DNA of 48,380 bases from Endozoicomonas acroporae (GTDB lineage Bacteria; Pseudomonadota; Gammaproteobacteria; Pseudomonadales; Endozoicomonadaceae), in contig NZ_PJPV01000147.1 of assembly GCF_002864045.1 (NCBI RefSeq), forward strand, positions 1 to 48,380, written 5' to 3'. Position 1 is the stretch's first letter, and every line of letters starts with the position of its first letter. This document shows, one piece after another, positions 34,112 through 42,345 of the stretch. The notes below the pieces were generated by a model. It did no database searches, was not told the DNA's origin, and was given only the letters and a program-made list of their open reading frames with translations. The position numbers were made by a program, and so were the translations under genes.

Positions 34112-35221
34112 GTGCAAAAGTTAGTCAATGTGAACGGCTCATGGTTAGCCGCCAGTGTTATAGCGGTTGGCATTGGTATCTACCTGCTGACTGCGGATGT
34201 TGTTAATATTAACGACGCTGAAAAAGTCAGCCCTCCTTCCCGGGATAGTCTGGAAAATGCGGTTATTCCCGTCGTCCAGGCCTCTCACTTTGAGCAATCA
34301 CCGGTCAATCGCACACTGACACTTTATGGCACCACGGAAACTGACCGGACCGTCACAGTCAGTGCTGAACTGGCAGCCCGGGTTATTAATATCAGTGCTG
34401 AACGTGGTCAGCTGATGGCGGCGGGCGACGAAATCATCCGGCTACGTGAAGGCAGTCTGAAGGCTCAACTGAAGTCTGCTGAAGCTCGTGTCAGACAAGC
34501 TGAGCAGGATTACCAGTCAGCCCTTATGCTGCAAAAGAAAAAACACATTGCTGATAATCAGATTACTCAGCTAGAGGCTTCCCTGGCTGAGGCGCTGTCG
34601 CAAAAAGAGCAGCTCCAGACGCATTGGGACAATACCCTGATTAAGGCCCCCGTTTCCGGCATTCTTAACAAGCGCTATGTGGAAGTTGGTGACTTTATTG
34701 ATAAAGGAAAACCGGTGGCTGAAATTCTCGACCTTGACCCACTGGTGGTCCATGTCGATGTTCCCCAGAATCACATTAATTATTTTACCTCCGGCCAGAA
34801 AGCGGTTGTCCGGTTTCTCGGTGGAGCAACCAGCGAAGCCACTATCCGGTTTATTGATCGACAGGCTGATCCATCAACCCGGACATTTTCTGTCGAGCTA
34901 ACCATCCCGAACCCTGATATGAAAGTTCCCGCAGGCCTCAGCGTTGAAGCCGACCTGTTGATGGAAGCAGTTATGGCACTGGAAATAAGTCCTGCATGGC
35001 TTGCGTTGAGTGAGGAAGGCGAACCGGGGATTAAATGGGTGACAATGGACAATCGGGTCGAGTTCACCCCCGTAGATGTCGTCAAGTCGGAAAGTGACCG
35101 CCTCTGGGTGACAGGCATTCCCGAACAGGCCAGGGTCATTACCCGTGGTCAGGGCTTTGTTCGGTCCGGTGATCAGGTTGATGTCATCAACCCTGATGTT
35201 TCTCTGGTTGCCGGGGAGTAA
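34112..35221 (+). CDS. RND efflux periplasmic adaptor subunit (membrane fusion protein)
   Basis: A 369-aa HlyD/MFP-family adaptor linking the inner-membrane pump to an outer-membrane channel. It has an N-terminal membrane anchor (WLAASVIAVGIGIYLLTADV) and the lipoyl half-motifs TVTVSAELAARVINISAERG and TLIKAPVSGILNKRYVEVGD. A helical hairpin (GSLKAQLKSAEARVRQAEQD) lies between them, followed by the beta-barrel (IRFIDRQADPSTRTFSVELT). There is no lipobox. The start is GTG at 34112. The pump gene begins seven bases after its stop. No TolC-type channel gene is adjacent. Confidence 0.93.
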   Translation: MQKLVNVNGSWLAASVIAVGIGIYLLTADVVNINDAEKVSPPSRDSLENAVIPVVQASHFEQSPVNRTLTLYGTTETDRTVTVSAELAARVINISAERGQLMAAGDEIIRLREGSLKAQLKSAEARVRQAEQDYQSALMLQKKKHIADNQITQLEASLAEALSQKEQLQTHWDNTLIKAPVSGILNKRYVEVGDFIDKGKPVAEILDLDPLVVHVDVPQNHINYFTSGQKAVVRFLGGATSEATIRFIDRQADPSTRTFSVELTIPNPDMKVPAGLSVEADLLMEAVMALEISPAWLALSEEGEPGIKWVTMDNRVEFTPVDVVKSESDRLWVTGIPEQARVITRGQGFVRSGDQVDVINPDVSLVAGE

Positions 35222-35227
35222 TGGCCA

Positions 35228-38200
35228 ATGCAAAGTCTGATTGCTGCATCACTCATGCGGACCCGTACGGTCATGATGCTGCTGGCGTTAATCCTGATGA
35301 CCGGGCTGGCCAGCTATCTTACCATTCCCAGGGAGTCGAACCCTGATATTACGATTCCGGTCATTTATATCTCCGTATCACACGAAGGCATCTCGCCGGA
35401 AGATGCCGAACGGCTGCTGGTACTGCCCCTGGAGAATGAACTCAGGGCGATAGAAGGTGTAAAGGAACTCAAGGCCACCGCATCCCAGTCCCATGCCTCC
35501 ATTACTCTGGAGTTTATCGCCGGACTGGATACGGATGAGGTCCTTGCAGACGTCAGGGATAAGGTTAACCTTGCTAAAAGTAAGCTGCCACAGGATACCG
35601 ATGAGCCCATTATCAACCAGATTTCCTTTGCCAGTATGCAACCGGTGATTACGGCGGTACTGTCTGGCAATTTGCCCGAGCGCGCACTGGTGAGAATCGC
35701 CCGGGAACTTAAGGATGTACTGGAATCCAGAAAGCAGATTCTGGAGGTGGATATCGCCGGAGACCGAGAGGAAGTGGTTGACGTTATTATTGATCCTCTC
35801 AAGCTGGAAAGTTACGGGCTGGTGCCTGCGGATGTGATCAATCTGGTCTCCCGGAACAACCAGCTGGTTGCTGCCGGCAACCTGGACAATGGTAAGGGAC
35901 GGTTCTCGGTCAAGGTCCCTGCTGTCTACAAAACCGTGGCTGATATCCTCTCCCAACCCGTCAAGGCGGACGGTGATCGGGTCATTACTTTTGGTGATAT
36001 TGCCAGCGTTCTCAGTACCTTCAAGGACGGTGGCGGTTACGCCAGAATGAACGGCAACAACAGTATCGCCCTGGAAATCAAAAAGCGCCCCGGGGAAAAC
36101 ATTATTGAAACCGTGATGCTGGCCAAAGCCATTATTGCTGAAGGCCAGAAACTGGCACCGAAAACCCTGAAGGTTGACTATGTGGGTGATCAGTCAGTGG
36201 ATGTGGTGGATATGGTCAACGACCTGCAGAACAGTGTTCTGGCGGCCATCACTCTGGTGGTAACGGTGATTGTCGGGGCGCTGGGCCTGCGCAGCGCCGT
36301 GTTGGCAGCCATCGCCATTCCCGGCTCTTTTCTGACCGGTATTCTGATCATCGCCATGATGGGCTTAACCATTAATATGGTGGTCCTGATCTCGCTGATG
36401 ATCGCCGTTGGTATGCTGGTTGATGGTGCCATTGTGGTCACCGAATATGCCGACCGGAAAATGAGTGAGGGGGTTGCCCGCAGGCAGGCCTATCAGGAAG
36501 CCTCGTTACGCATGGCATGGCCAATCATCGCGTCCACAGCCACTACACTTGCGGCCTTTTTCCCGCTGATGTTCTGGCCGGGCATTATGGGTGAGATGAT
36601 GAAGTACCTGCCATTAACCCTGATTGCCACCCTCTCTGCATCTCTGGTGATGGCGCTGATTTTTATCCCAACCATCGGTTCCCTGATAGGTAAGCCCAGA
36701 AAACTCAGTGAGCTGGAAAAAAAGTCCATCACCGAAGCGGAAACCGGAGATTTAAACAATGTTCCAGGTTGGGCCGGTGTATATATACGCACGTTGTCCA
36801 AAGCGATCCAGCACCCTTTAAAAATACTGTTCTCTGGTATGGCGATGGTGGTAGCCATTTACTTTGCCTTTATCAGTTTTGGCAAAGGCATTGAGTTCTT
36901 TCCTGATGTTGACACCAATAACATCATCATCAAGGTGCGCGTGAACTCCAGCAACCTGTCCATAGATGAAAAGGATGAGATTCTGCGACGTGTGGAAGCA
37001 ATCCTGCTGCAACAGCCAGAATTAAAAACATTGTATGCACGAACCGGTGATAACCAGGAAGTGGGGACCATCCGCCTGAATATGGTGGACTGGAAATATC
37101 GCCGGAAAGCAGCCCTGGTGGCAGAAGAGATTAATGAGAAGCTTGCCCATTTCGCAGGTCTTGATATCACCGTTGAACGAAGAAAAGATGGCCCTCCCCA
37201 GGGTAAACCCCTGGAATTGGTGGTCAGTGCCAAAGACCTTGATGTCCTCCACGAGACCGTGGGCAAAGTCAGAACGGTTCTGACCGGCATTGATGGCTTT
37301 ACCAATCTGGAAGACGACGGCCCTACTTCCGGCTATGAGTGGCGCATCGATGTAGACCGTGCCGGAGCTGCCCGCTATGGTGCCGATGTCAGCAGTGCCG
37401 GTGGTCTGGTACGGATGGTGACCTCGGGTTTAACGGTGGGCGGTTACCGTCCGGATGACAGCAGTGATGAAGTGGACATTCGTATTCGTTTTCCTGAGTC
37501 AGACCGCCACCTGGAGAGCATTGATCAGCTCCGGCTGATGACCCCGGCGGGCCTGGTCCCCATCAACAACTTCACGACCCGGGAAATTGCCCCCAAGGTT
37601 GACAGTATCAAGCATCTGGATGGTAAAAGAACCGTTACGGTCAGTGCCAACCTGGCCGAAGGCATTCTGCTCAATGACCTGCTGCCCGAGTTGCAGGCCA
37701 AGCTTGATGCATTGGAGGTGCCACAGGAAGTCAGCTTTACCATCAAAGGACAGAATGAAGATCAGCAGGAAAGTAGTCAGTTCCTGATCAAGGCATTCGC
37801 GGTTGCCCTGTTTGTGATGGCCATGATTCTGGTGACTCAGTTCAACAGCTTCTATCAGGCATTCCTGATTATGTCAGCGGTGGTACTGTCTACCGGAGGT
37901 GTATTATTTGGCTTGCTTCTGGCAGGAAAACCCTTTGGCATTGTGATGTGCGGTATTGGGGTCATTTCCCTGGCGGGTATCGTGGTCAACAACAATATCG
38001 TGCTGATTGATACCTACAATGTGTTGCGCAAACAGGGCATGAAGGCCGAAGAAGCGATTCTCCGAACCGGTGCCCAGCGTCTGCGACCGGTGATGTTGAC
38101 CACCGTCACTACTATTCTGGGCCTGATGCCAATGGTGCTCTCCACCAATATTGATCTGTTCAACCATCGACTTGAGATTGGTGGCCCAACTGCCCAGTGG

Positions 38201-38326
38201 TGGAATCAACTATCAACATCCATTGCCGGGGGATTGGCCTTTGCCACTCTGCTGACACTGGTTCTGACGCCCTGCCTTCTGGTGATCGCAGGTCGCAGGC
38301 AAGATAGAAAGATGGCACAGAAATGA
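35228..38326 (+). CDS. RND efflux pump, inner-membrane permease (AcrB/HAE family)
   Basis: A 1032-aa proton-driven exporter with the 12-helix RND plan: TM1 (ALILMTGLASYLTIP), a large periplasmic loop, TM2-7 around 335-560, a second loop, and TM8-12 from about 860. Beginning ESNPDITIPVIYISVSHEGI and SPEDAERLLVLPLENELRAI are typical of the subfamily. TM4 reads MLVDGAIVVTEYADR, with one of AcrB's paired Asp residues replaced by Gly. TM10 reads GIVVNNNIVLID, lacking AcrB's Lys940. These are seen in related HAE subfamilies, so they need not mean loss of function. The substrate is unknown. Confidence 0.94.
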   Translation: MQSLIAASLMRTRTVMMLLALILMTGLASYLTIPRESNPDITIPVIYISVSHEGISPEDAERLLVLPLENELRAIEGVKELKATASQSHASITLEFIAGLDTDEVLADVRDKVNLAKSKLPQDTDEPIINQISFASMQPVITAVLSGNLPERALVRIARELKDVLESRKQILEVDIAGDREEVVDVIIDPLKLESYGLVPADVINLVSRNNQLVAAGNLDNGKGRFSVKVPAVYKTVADILSQPVKADGDRVITFGDIASVLSTFKDGGGYARMNGNNSIALEIKKRPGENIIETVMLAKAIIAEGQKLAPKTLKVDYVGDQSVDVVDMVNDLQNSVLAAITLVVTVIVGALGLRSAVLAAIAIPGSFLTGILIIAMMGLTINMVVLISLMIAVGMLVDGAIVVTEYADRKMSEGVARRQAYQEASLRMAWPIIASTATTLAAFFPLMFWPGIMGEMMKYLPLTLIATLSASLVMALIFIPTIGSLIGKPRKLSELEKKSITEAETGDLNNVPGWAGVYIRTLSKAIQHPLKILFSGMAMVVAIYFAFISFGKGIEFFPDVDTNNIIIKVRVNSSNLSIDEKDEILRRVEAILLQQPELKTLYARTGDNQEVGTIRLNMVDWKYRRKAALVAEEINEKLAHFAGLDITVERRKDGPPQGKPLELVVSAKDLDVLHETVGKVRTVLTGIDGFTNLEDDGPTSGYEWRIDVDRAGAARYGADVSSAGGLVRMVTSGLTVGGYRPDDSSDEVDIRIRFPESDRHLESIDQLRLMTPAGLVPINNFTTREIAPKVDSIKHLDGKRTVTVSANLAEGILLNDLLPELQAKLDALEVPQEVSFTIKGQNEDQQESSQFLIKAFAVALFVMAMILVTQFNSFYQAFLIMSAVVLSTGGVLFGLLLAGKPFGIVMCGIGVISLAGIVVNNNIVLIDTYNVLRKQGMKAEEAILRTGAQRLRPVMLTTVTTILGLMPMVLSTNIDLFNHRLEIGGPTAQWWNQLSTSIAGGLAFATLLTLVLTPCLLVIAGRRQDRKMAQK

Positions 38327-38355
38327 TCTTCAAGAGTGAAAGGTATATACATTTG

Positions 38356-38402
38356 TTGACACTTTTCTGACTGCTATCTAGTATCTACATAGATAGATAC
38401 TA
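38356..38402 (+). promoter_or_regulatory. Promoter and operator of the MazEF-type module
   Basis: TTGACA (38356-38361) and TAGTAT (38379-38384) are 17 bases apart. A perfect 9-bp inverted repeat, TAGTATCTA/TAGATACTA (38379-38387 with 38394-38402), starts at the -10 box. A repressor bound there would block RNA polymerase, as expected for toxin-antitoxin autoregulation. Confidence 0.8.
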
Positions 38403-38414
38403 AAAAGGTTTTAC

Positions 38415-38675
38415 ATGGAAACTGAAATCAAGCGATGGGGTAATAGCGCGGCTGTGCGATTACCCGCTAAAGTTCTCGCTAAAGCTGGCCTTGAGGTAAA
38501 TAGCAGTATCACGATTGAAGCAATTGATGGTGAGATCGTTATCAAACCTGCCAGCTCCCATAAAGAGTACACAATGGACGAACTGCTATCAGCCAGTCCT
38601 GCCAGTGCCTTCATTCTGGATGAAGAAGATCGGGAATGGCTCAATGATGCACCAAAGGGAGAGGAGCTTCTGTAA
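38415..38675 (+). CDS. MazE/PemI-type antitoxin (AbrB-like)
   Basis: An 86-aa protein. Residues 1-45 form the swapped-hairpin AbrB/MazE DNA-binding domain (EIKRWGNSAAVRLPAKVLAK, AGLEVNSSITIEAIDGEIVI). The C-terminal part (MDELLSASPASAF...EDREWLNDAPKGEE) is acidic and likely wraps the toxin. AAAAGG precedes the ATG. Its stop overlaps the toxin start by one base (TAATG). It probably represses the module through the inverted repeat at 38379-38402. Confidence 0.92.
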   Translation: METEIKRWGNSAAVRLPAKVLAKAGLEVNSSITIEAIDGEIVIKPASSHKEYTMDELLSASPASAFILDEEDREWLNDAPKGEELL

Positions 38676-39004
38676 TGGCGTATATTCCCGAGCGTGGCGA
38701 TGTGATCTGGGTTGACTTTGATCCAACGCGAGGCGTGGAAATACAGAAGGCTCGGCCTGCACTGGTTTTATCTCCAAAAGCATTTAACCAGAGGACAAAG
38801 CTGGTTCTGGTAGCACCTGTCACCTCCACTGCCCGTGGTCATGCCTTTGAAGTTTCAATAGCGGGCAATCAGGTTTCCGGGGTTGTAGTGTGCCAGCAGG
38901 TTCGAACGGTAGATTACCAGGCAAGACACATAAAAAAGGTGGAAAGGGCTTCAAAATCGGTCGTTGATGAGGCTTTGGCAAAGGTCAGGGCTATTGTGGC
39001 CTGA
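38675..39004 (+). CDS. MazF/PemK-type toxin endoribonuclease
   Basis: A 109-aa toxin of the MazF/PemK family, which cleaves RNA at short sequence motifs. It shows the N-terminal YIPERGDVIWVDFDPTRGVE, QKARPALVLSPKAFN with the conserved Arg-Pro-Ala loop, VAPVTSTARGHAFEV, and GVVVCQQVRTVDYQAR with the VxxDQxRxxD-type motif. It is translationally coupled to the antitoxin. The cleavage motif cannot be told from the sequence. Confidence 0.93.
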   Translation: MAYIPERGDVIWVDFDPTRGVEIQKARPALVLSPKAFNQRTKLVLVAPVTSTARGHAFEVSIAGNQVSGVVVCQQVRTVDYQARHIKKVERASKSVVDEALAKVRAIVA

Positions 39005-39049
39005 CGAAAAAAGACATCAGGCAATAGCATCTGCTATTACCTGAATAAC

Positions 39050-39847
39050 TCAATATTCCAGAATCGAAACTTTATCGCCTATCCGGATAATGCCTTCCCG
39101 ATCCGGAGTAAGGTTCTGGCCAAAGATAACCCCCATTTTCGTTCGACGATATTGCGCCAGCGTAAATAGTGGTTCCCTCCCCTCTTTCTGTCCGGTTTCA
39201 GGGTTGACAGTGGTCATTACACACCGTGAACAGGGTTTGGCTACCCGAAATGTGATCTCTCCTACCCTGATCACTGACCAGGTGTCTTCTTCATAGGGCT
39301 GTTGACCACTGATAACAATATTGGGACGGAAGCGGGACATCGGCACTGCATCAGTCAGGCGTTGATTCAAATCAGCCAGAGATGCTTCATTGGTGAGCAG
39401 GAAAGGGAAACCATCGGCAAAGCTGGTGTGATCCTCTGGCCGGGAGTATCTGGTATCGGTTGGTCTTATTGATCGTTCCGGCTGATAAAACAGCCTGCAT
39501 TGTATAGCCAGGAAATCACTGAACCACTGGGCAGCAGCATCCCCGGCATCCAGTGCCTGACAATCGTCTTTCCAAACCGTTACTGTGTAAGAGCAAGCGC
39601 CCTCCTCCGGTATCGCTACATAGAGGTTCTCGACCGCTGGCCGGGTAATCAGTAATCCCCCATCAACAATGGATGTGACCACGGTTGCCAGCTCTGGATA
39701 TTGCCGTTGAGTGATAAACTTGCCATGTTCATCCGTCAACAGCCAGCGGCGATCATGCTCAAAACCTCTTCGGGTGACATGGGCGCTTTCCAGGGGTATT
39801 CCCCTGGTTGATTTGATTGGGTAGATCGCCAGCCCGGTGACTTGCAT
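39050..39847 (-). CDS. MOSC-domain protein, YcbX/mARC-like
   Basis: A 265-aa protein with an N-terminal MOSC beta-barrel domain (VTGLAIYPIKSTRGIPLESA, EHDRRWLLTDEHGKFITQRQ) and a C-terminal MOSC domain. The conserved motif KPCSRCVMTTVNPETG contains the molybdenum-ligating Cys seen in mARC and E. coli YcbX. Those enzymes reduce N-hydroxylated compounds. Unlike E. coli YcbX there is no C-terminal ferredoxin domain, so a separate electron donor is needed. AGGAG nine bases upstream of the ATG at 39847 supports this start; 122 upstream in-frame codons overlap tatD and are not part of the gene. Confidence 0.88.
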   Translation of the reverse strand: MQVTGLAIYPIKSTRGIPLESAHVTRRGFEHDRRWLLTDEHGKFITQRQYPELATVVTSIVDGGLLITRPAVENLYVAIPEEGACSYTVTVWKDDCQALDAGDAAAQWFSDFLAIQCRLFYQPERSIRPTDTRYSRPEDHTSFADGFPFLLTNEASLADLNQRLTDAVPMSRFRPNIVISGQQPYEEDTWSVIRVGEITFRVAKPCSRCVMTTVNPETGQKEGREPLFTLAQYRRTKMGVIFGQNLTPDREGIIRIGDKVSILEY

Positions 39848-39989
39848 CCGCCATTGCTCCTGTAAATTTTTTAGCCTGAAAATATTAGCGCCTAAGGATA
39901 CGGCTATTGCCTGTTGATGAGAACCTTGTTTATAAGCAGAATCAACAGCAAAATATCCGGCAAACATACGGGTTATAACAGGATTCTCA

Positions 39990-40799
39990 ATGACACAGCA
40001 GCTGGTGGATATAGGCGTTAACCTCAGTGATAAGGCTTTTGACCAGGATCGTGATGAAGTTGTCAGTCGTGCGGTTGAGCACGGTGTTACCACCATGATC
40101 CTCACCGGTACTTCTTTGACAGAGTCACAGAAGGTACTGGGGCTGGCCAGAAAATATTCAAAACACTGCTTTTGTACCGCCGGTATCCATCCGCATGGAG
40201 CCAAAGATGCCAATACCCAGACCTTTAAAGAGCTGAAAGCCTTATACAGTGAACCAGAGGTGGTGGCCGTTGGCGAAACCGGTTTGGATTTTAACCGTGA
40301 CTTTTCCCCACGGCCTGTTCAGGAGAAAGTATTTGAGCGTCAGTTGGAGCTGGCTATTGAGTCTGGCCTGCCACTGTTTTGCCATGAGCGGGATGCTTCA
40401 GAACGTTTTGCAGATATCATTAAAAATTACCGGGATCAGGTCAGCAAACTGGTTGTACACTGCTTCACAGCCGATAAGAAAGCCCTGTATCGATATCTGG
40501 ACCTGGACTGCCATATTGGCATTACCGGTTGGATCTGTGATGAACGACGGGGAACCCATCTTCTCCCGCTGATGAAAGATATTCCTGCAAACCGATTGAT
40601 GGTGGAAACCGATTCACCATGGTTGCTGCCAAGAACATTGGCGAAAAAGCCGAAAAACCGGAGAAATGAACCAGCCTTTCTCTTTGAGGTTGTGCAAATG
40701 ATCGCCACGCACACCGGGCAATCCCCGGAACAGGTTGTCCGGCAAGCCAGGGCAACATCACTGGAATTCTTTAATCTCCAGGAGGCTGACCGAGAATAG
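39990..40799 (+). CDS. tatD: TatD family deoxyribonuclease
   Basis: A 269-aa metal-dependent DNase with 3'-5' exonuclease activity in E. coli. It starts MTQQLVDIGVNLSDKAFDQD, like E. coli TatD. Metal ligands are seen in AVGETGLDFNRDF (Glu), FCHERDASERF (His), VVHCFTADK (His) and MVETDSPWLLPR (Asp), and GITGWICDERRG is highly conserved. It is divergent from the MOSC gene. The last six codons (QEADRE) and the stop lie in the left outer arm of the family A repeat, so the native C-terminus was probably altered by the repeat. Confidence 0.94.
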   Translation: MTQQLVDIGVNLSDKAFDQDRDEVVSRAVEHGVTTMILTGTSLTESQKVLGLARKYSKHCFCTAGIHPHGAKDANTQTFKELKALYSEPEVVAVGETGLDFNRDFSPRPVQEKVFERQLELAIESGLPLFCHERDASERFADIIKNYRDQVSKLVVHCFTADKKALYRYLDLDCHIGITGWICDERRGTHLLPLMKDIPANRLMVETDSPWLLPRTLAKKPKNRRNEPAFLFEVVQMIATHTGQSPEQVVRQARATSLEFFNLQEADRE

Positions 40800-40957
40800 C
40801 GCCCGTCTAGGCGACCCCGTAGCGAGGATGGCAGAAAATTGAGGATAAAAAGTCGGAAATTTTTAGTGAATAGTGGTTCTATTTACTAAAAATTTCCGAC
40901 TTTTTAGACCAATTTGCTGCCACCGCAGTAGGGCAGTCTATTCTCGGTCAGCCTCCT
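40780..40957. repeat. Large hairpin repeat, copy 2 (family A)
   Basis: Nested inverted repeats fill the space between convergent tatD and fieF. The outer arms are a perfect 20-bp pair (40780-40799 with 40938-40957). They contain the tatD 3' end on one side and most of the fieF stop codon on the other. The inner stem is a perfect 21-bp pair (40847-40867 with 40885-40905) with a further AATAG/CTATT pairing in the loop. Conserved blocks at 40803-40829, 40836-40851 and 40901-40915 match copy 1 at 1-196. The stem sequence differs completely between copies. It probably ends transcripts from both sides. Confidence 0.85.
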
Positions 40958-41921
40958 AGTGATCATGCCCTTCCGGGTCAAGATGGACAATAACATCCGC
41001 TTCGGGCAGGTAGTCAAGCACTGCCCGCTTGGCCTGAACGCCGAGATCGTGGGCATAGATCAGCGGCGTATGTGGCTCAAGATCCAGATGCATCTGAATA
41101 AACGGGGTTGAGCCGGACATCCGGGTTTTAACGTCATGAATACCCAGAACACCGTCAACCGAGAGGGCCCGTTTCTCAATTTCCTGAAGTTCTTCCTCAG
41201 GCAGTGCCTTGTCCATCAACTGCTCGATGGAATCCCAGGCAAGACTCCTGACACTGAACAACATATAACCGCCAATCAGCAGGGCAAGAACATTATCTAC
41301 CTGGTGATAGCCATAGCTGGTGCCAATCAGCGCAGCCAGCACCGCAATATTGGTCAGAAGATCCACCTGATAATGCAGTGAGTCCGATTTTATAGCCGCT
41401 GAGTTGGTTTTTCGGATGACATAGCGCTGTATGGATAACAGGATCAGTGTGGCAATGATGGAAAAGACCATCACCACAATACCGGCGCTTTCATTTTCCA
41501 GCATCACGTCCTCACCGGTTATCCGGTCAAGCGAGTTAAGCACCAGAACAATGGCCGAACCACCAATAAATGCTGACTGAGCCAGAACGGCAAGCTGCTC
41601 AGCCTTGCCATGGCCAAAGTGATGGTCTTCATCCGCTGGCGCAATGGCAATCCTGACGGCAAATAATGTGATCAGGGAGGCCAGAATATCCATGGTGGAA
41701 TCCAGCAAGGTAGCCAGCAGGCTCATGGAGCCGGTCATAAACCAGGCAATAAGTTTGGCAATGATCAGCAGGCTTGCCGTTGCCACTGAGGCATAGGTTG
41801 CCAGTTTGAGGAGGCGGTTTTTGTCGTCAGACACGTTCTTTCCAGTGTTACTGTCATTAAGCCCGGACGATGCCATCCTGGCACGCGATTCTCGTCTTTG
41901 AGCCAGAGCGTAGTTAATCAT
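40956..41921 (-). CDS. fieF: Cation diffusion facilitator, FieF-type (Fe2+/Zn2+ efflux)
   Basis: A 321-aa inner-membrane metal/proton antiporter close to E. coli FieF (YiiP). The transport site DD-HD is present: LLDSTMDILASL in TM2 and HYQVDLLTN in TM5. The loop site DEDHHFGHGKAEQ is also intact. The cytoplasmic domain has IHDVKTRMSG and FIQMHLDLEPH, and the protein ends DPEGHDH. The N-terminus has 35-40 extra residues compared with E. coli. The ATG at 41921 with AGGGA six bases before it is preferred over a TTG at 41942. It lies 38 bases downstream of a glutaredoxin-like gene. The stop codon TAG falls at the edge of the repeat. Confidence 0.94.
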   Translation of the reverse strand: MINYALAQRRESRARMASSGLNDSNTGKNVSDDKNRLLKLATYASVATASLLIIAKLIAWFMTGSMSLLATLLDSTMDILASLITLFAVRIAIAPADEDHHFGHGKAEQLAVLAQSAFIGGSAIVLVLNSLDRITGEDVMLENESAGIVVMVFSIIATLILLSIQRYVIRKTNSAAIKSDSLHYQVDLLTNIAVLAALIGTSYGYHQVDNVLALLIGGYMLFSVRSLAWDSIEQLMDKALPEEELQEIEKRALSVDGVLGIHDVKTRMSGSTPFIQMHLDLEPHTPLIYAHDLGVQAKRAVLDYLPEADVIVHLDPEGHDH

Positions 41922-41959
41922 GCGATCCCTGCCAATTAACAACCGTCGATGTTGCTATC

Positions 41960-42208
41960 CTATCCTGAAACGGGGGTTATCAGCCACTGATTCAACGCCT
42001 CAAGGGTAAATGGCCAGCCAAGTTCCCTGCCCTCTGCTGACGCGATGACCGGAATCCGGACACCATAACGATCAACCAGACGATCATCCTCACTGATCTC
42101 GACAGCTACCCATCGGCAAACCTGCTGCTTTTGCAGAAAATTGAGCATTTGTTCAGCTTGTTCACACAGGTGACATCCGGAAGTGGTATATAAAGTCAGT
42201 TGAATCAT
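41960..42208 (-). CDS. Glutaredoxin-like protein (DUF836 type)
   Basis: An 82-aa thioredoxin-fold protein: LTLYTTSGCHLCEQAEQML with a CxxC redox pair (CHLC), and the cis-proline segment VRIPVIASAEGRELGWPF. It resembles the short glutaredoxin-like family found beside metal and sulfur genes. The same-strand fieF follows after 38 bases, so they are probably one transcript. That suggests a link between redox state and metal export, but this is inference from position only. Confidence 0.85.
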   Translation of the reverse strand: MIQLTLYTTSGCHLCEQAEQMLNFLQKQQVCRWVAVEISEDDRLVDRYGVRIPVIASAEGRELGWPFTLEALNQWLITPVSG

Positions 42209-42345
42209 AAACTATTCCCTAAAAAGGGTGTCTATCATAGCGATAATATAACCGTAGAGTTAGTAAAGATTACGTAGATATAACTACAGTATGATGTTTT
42301 TGCTTATACTCTCTCTGGGCATTAATAAATTCAGCTGGCGATCCC

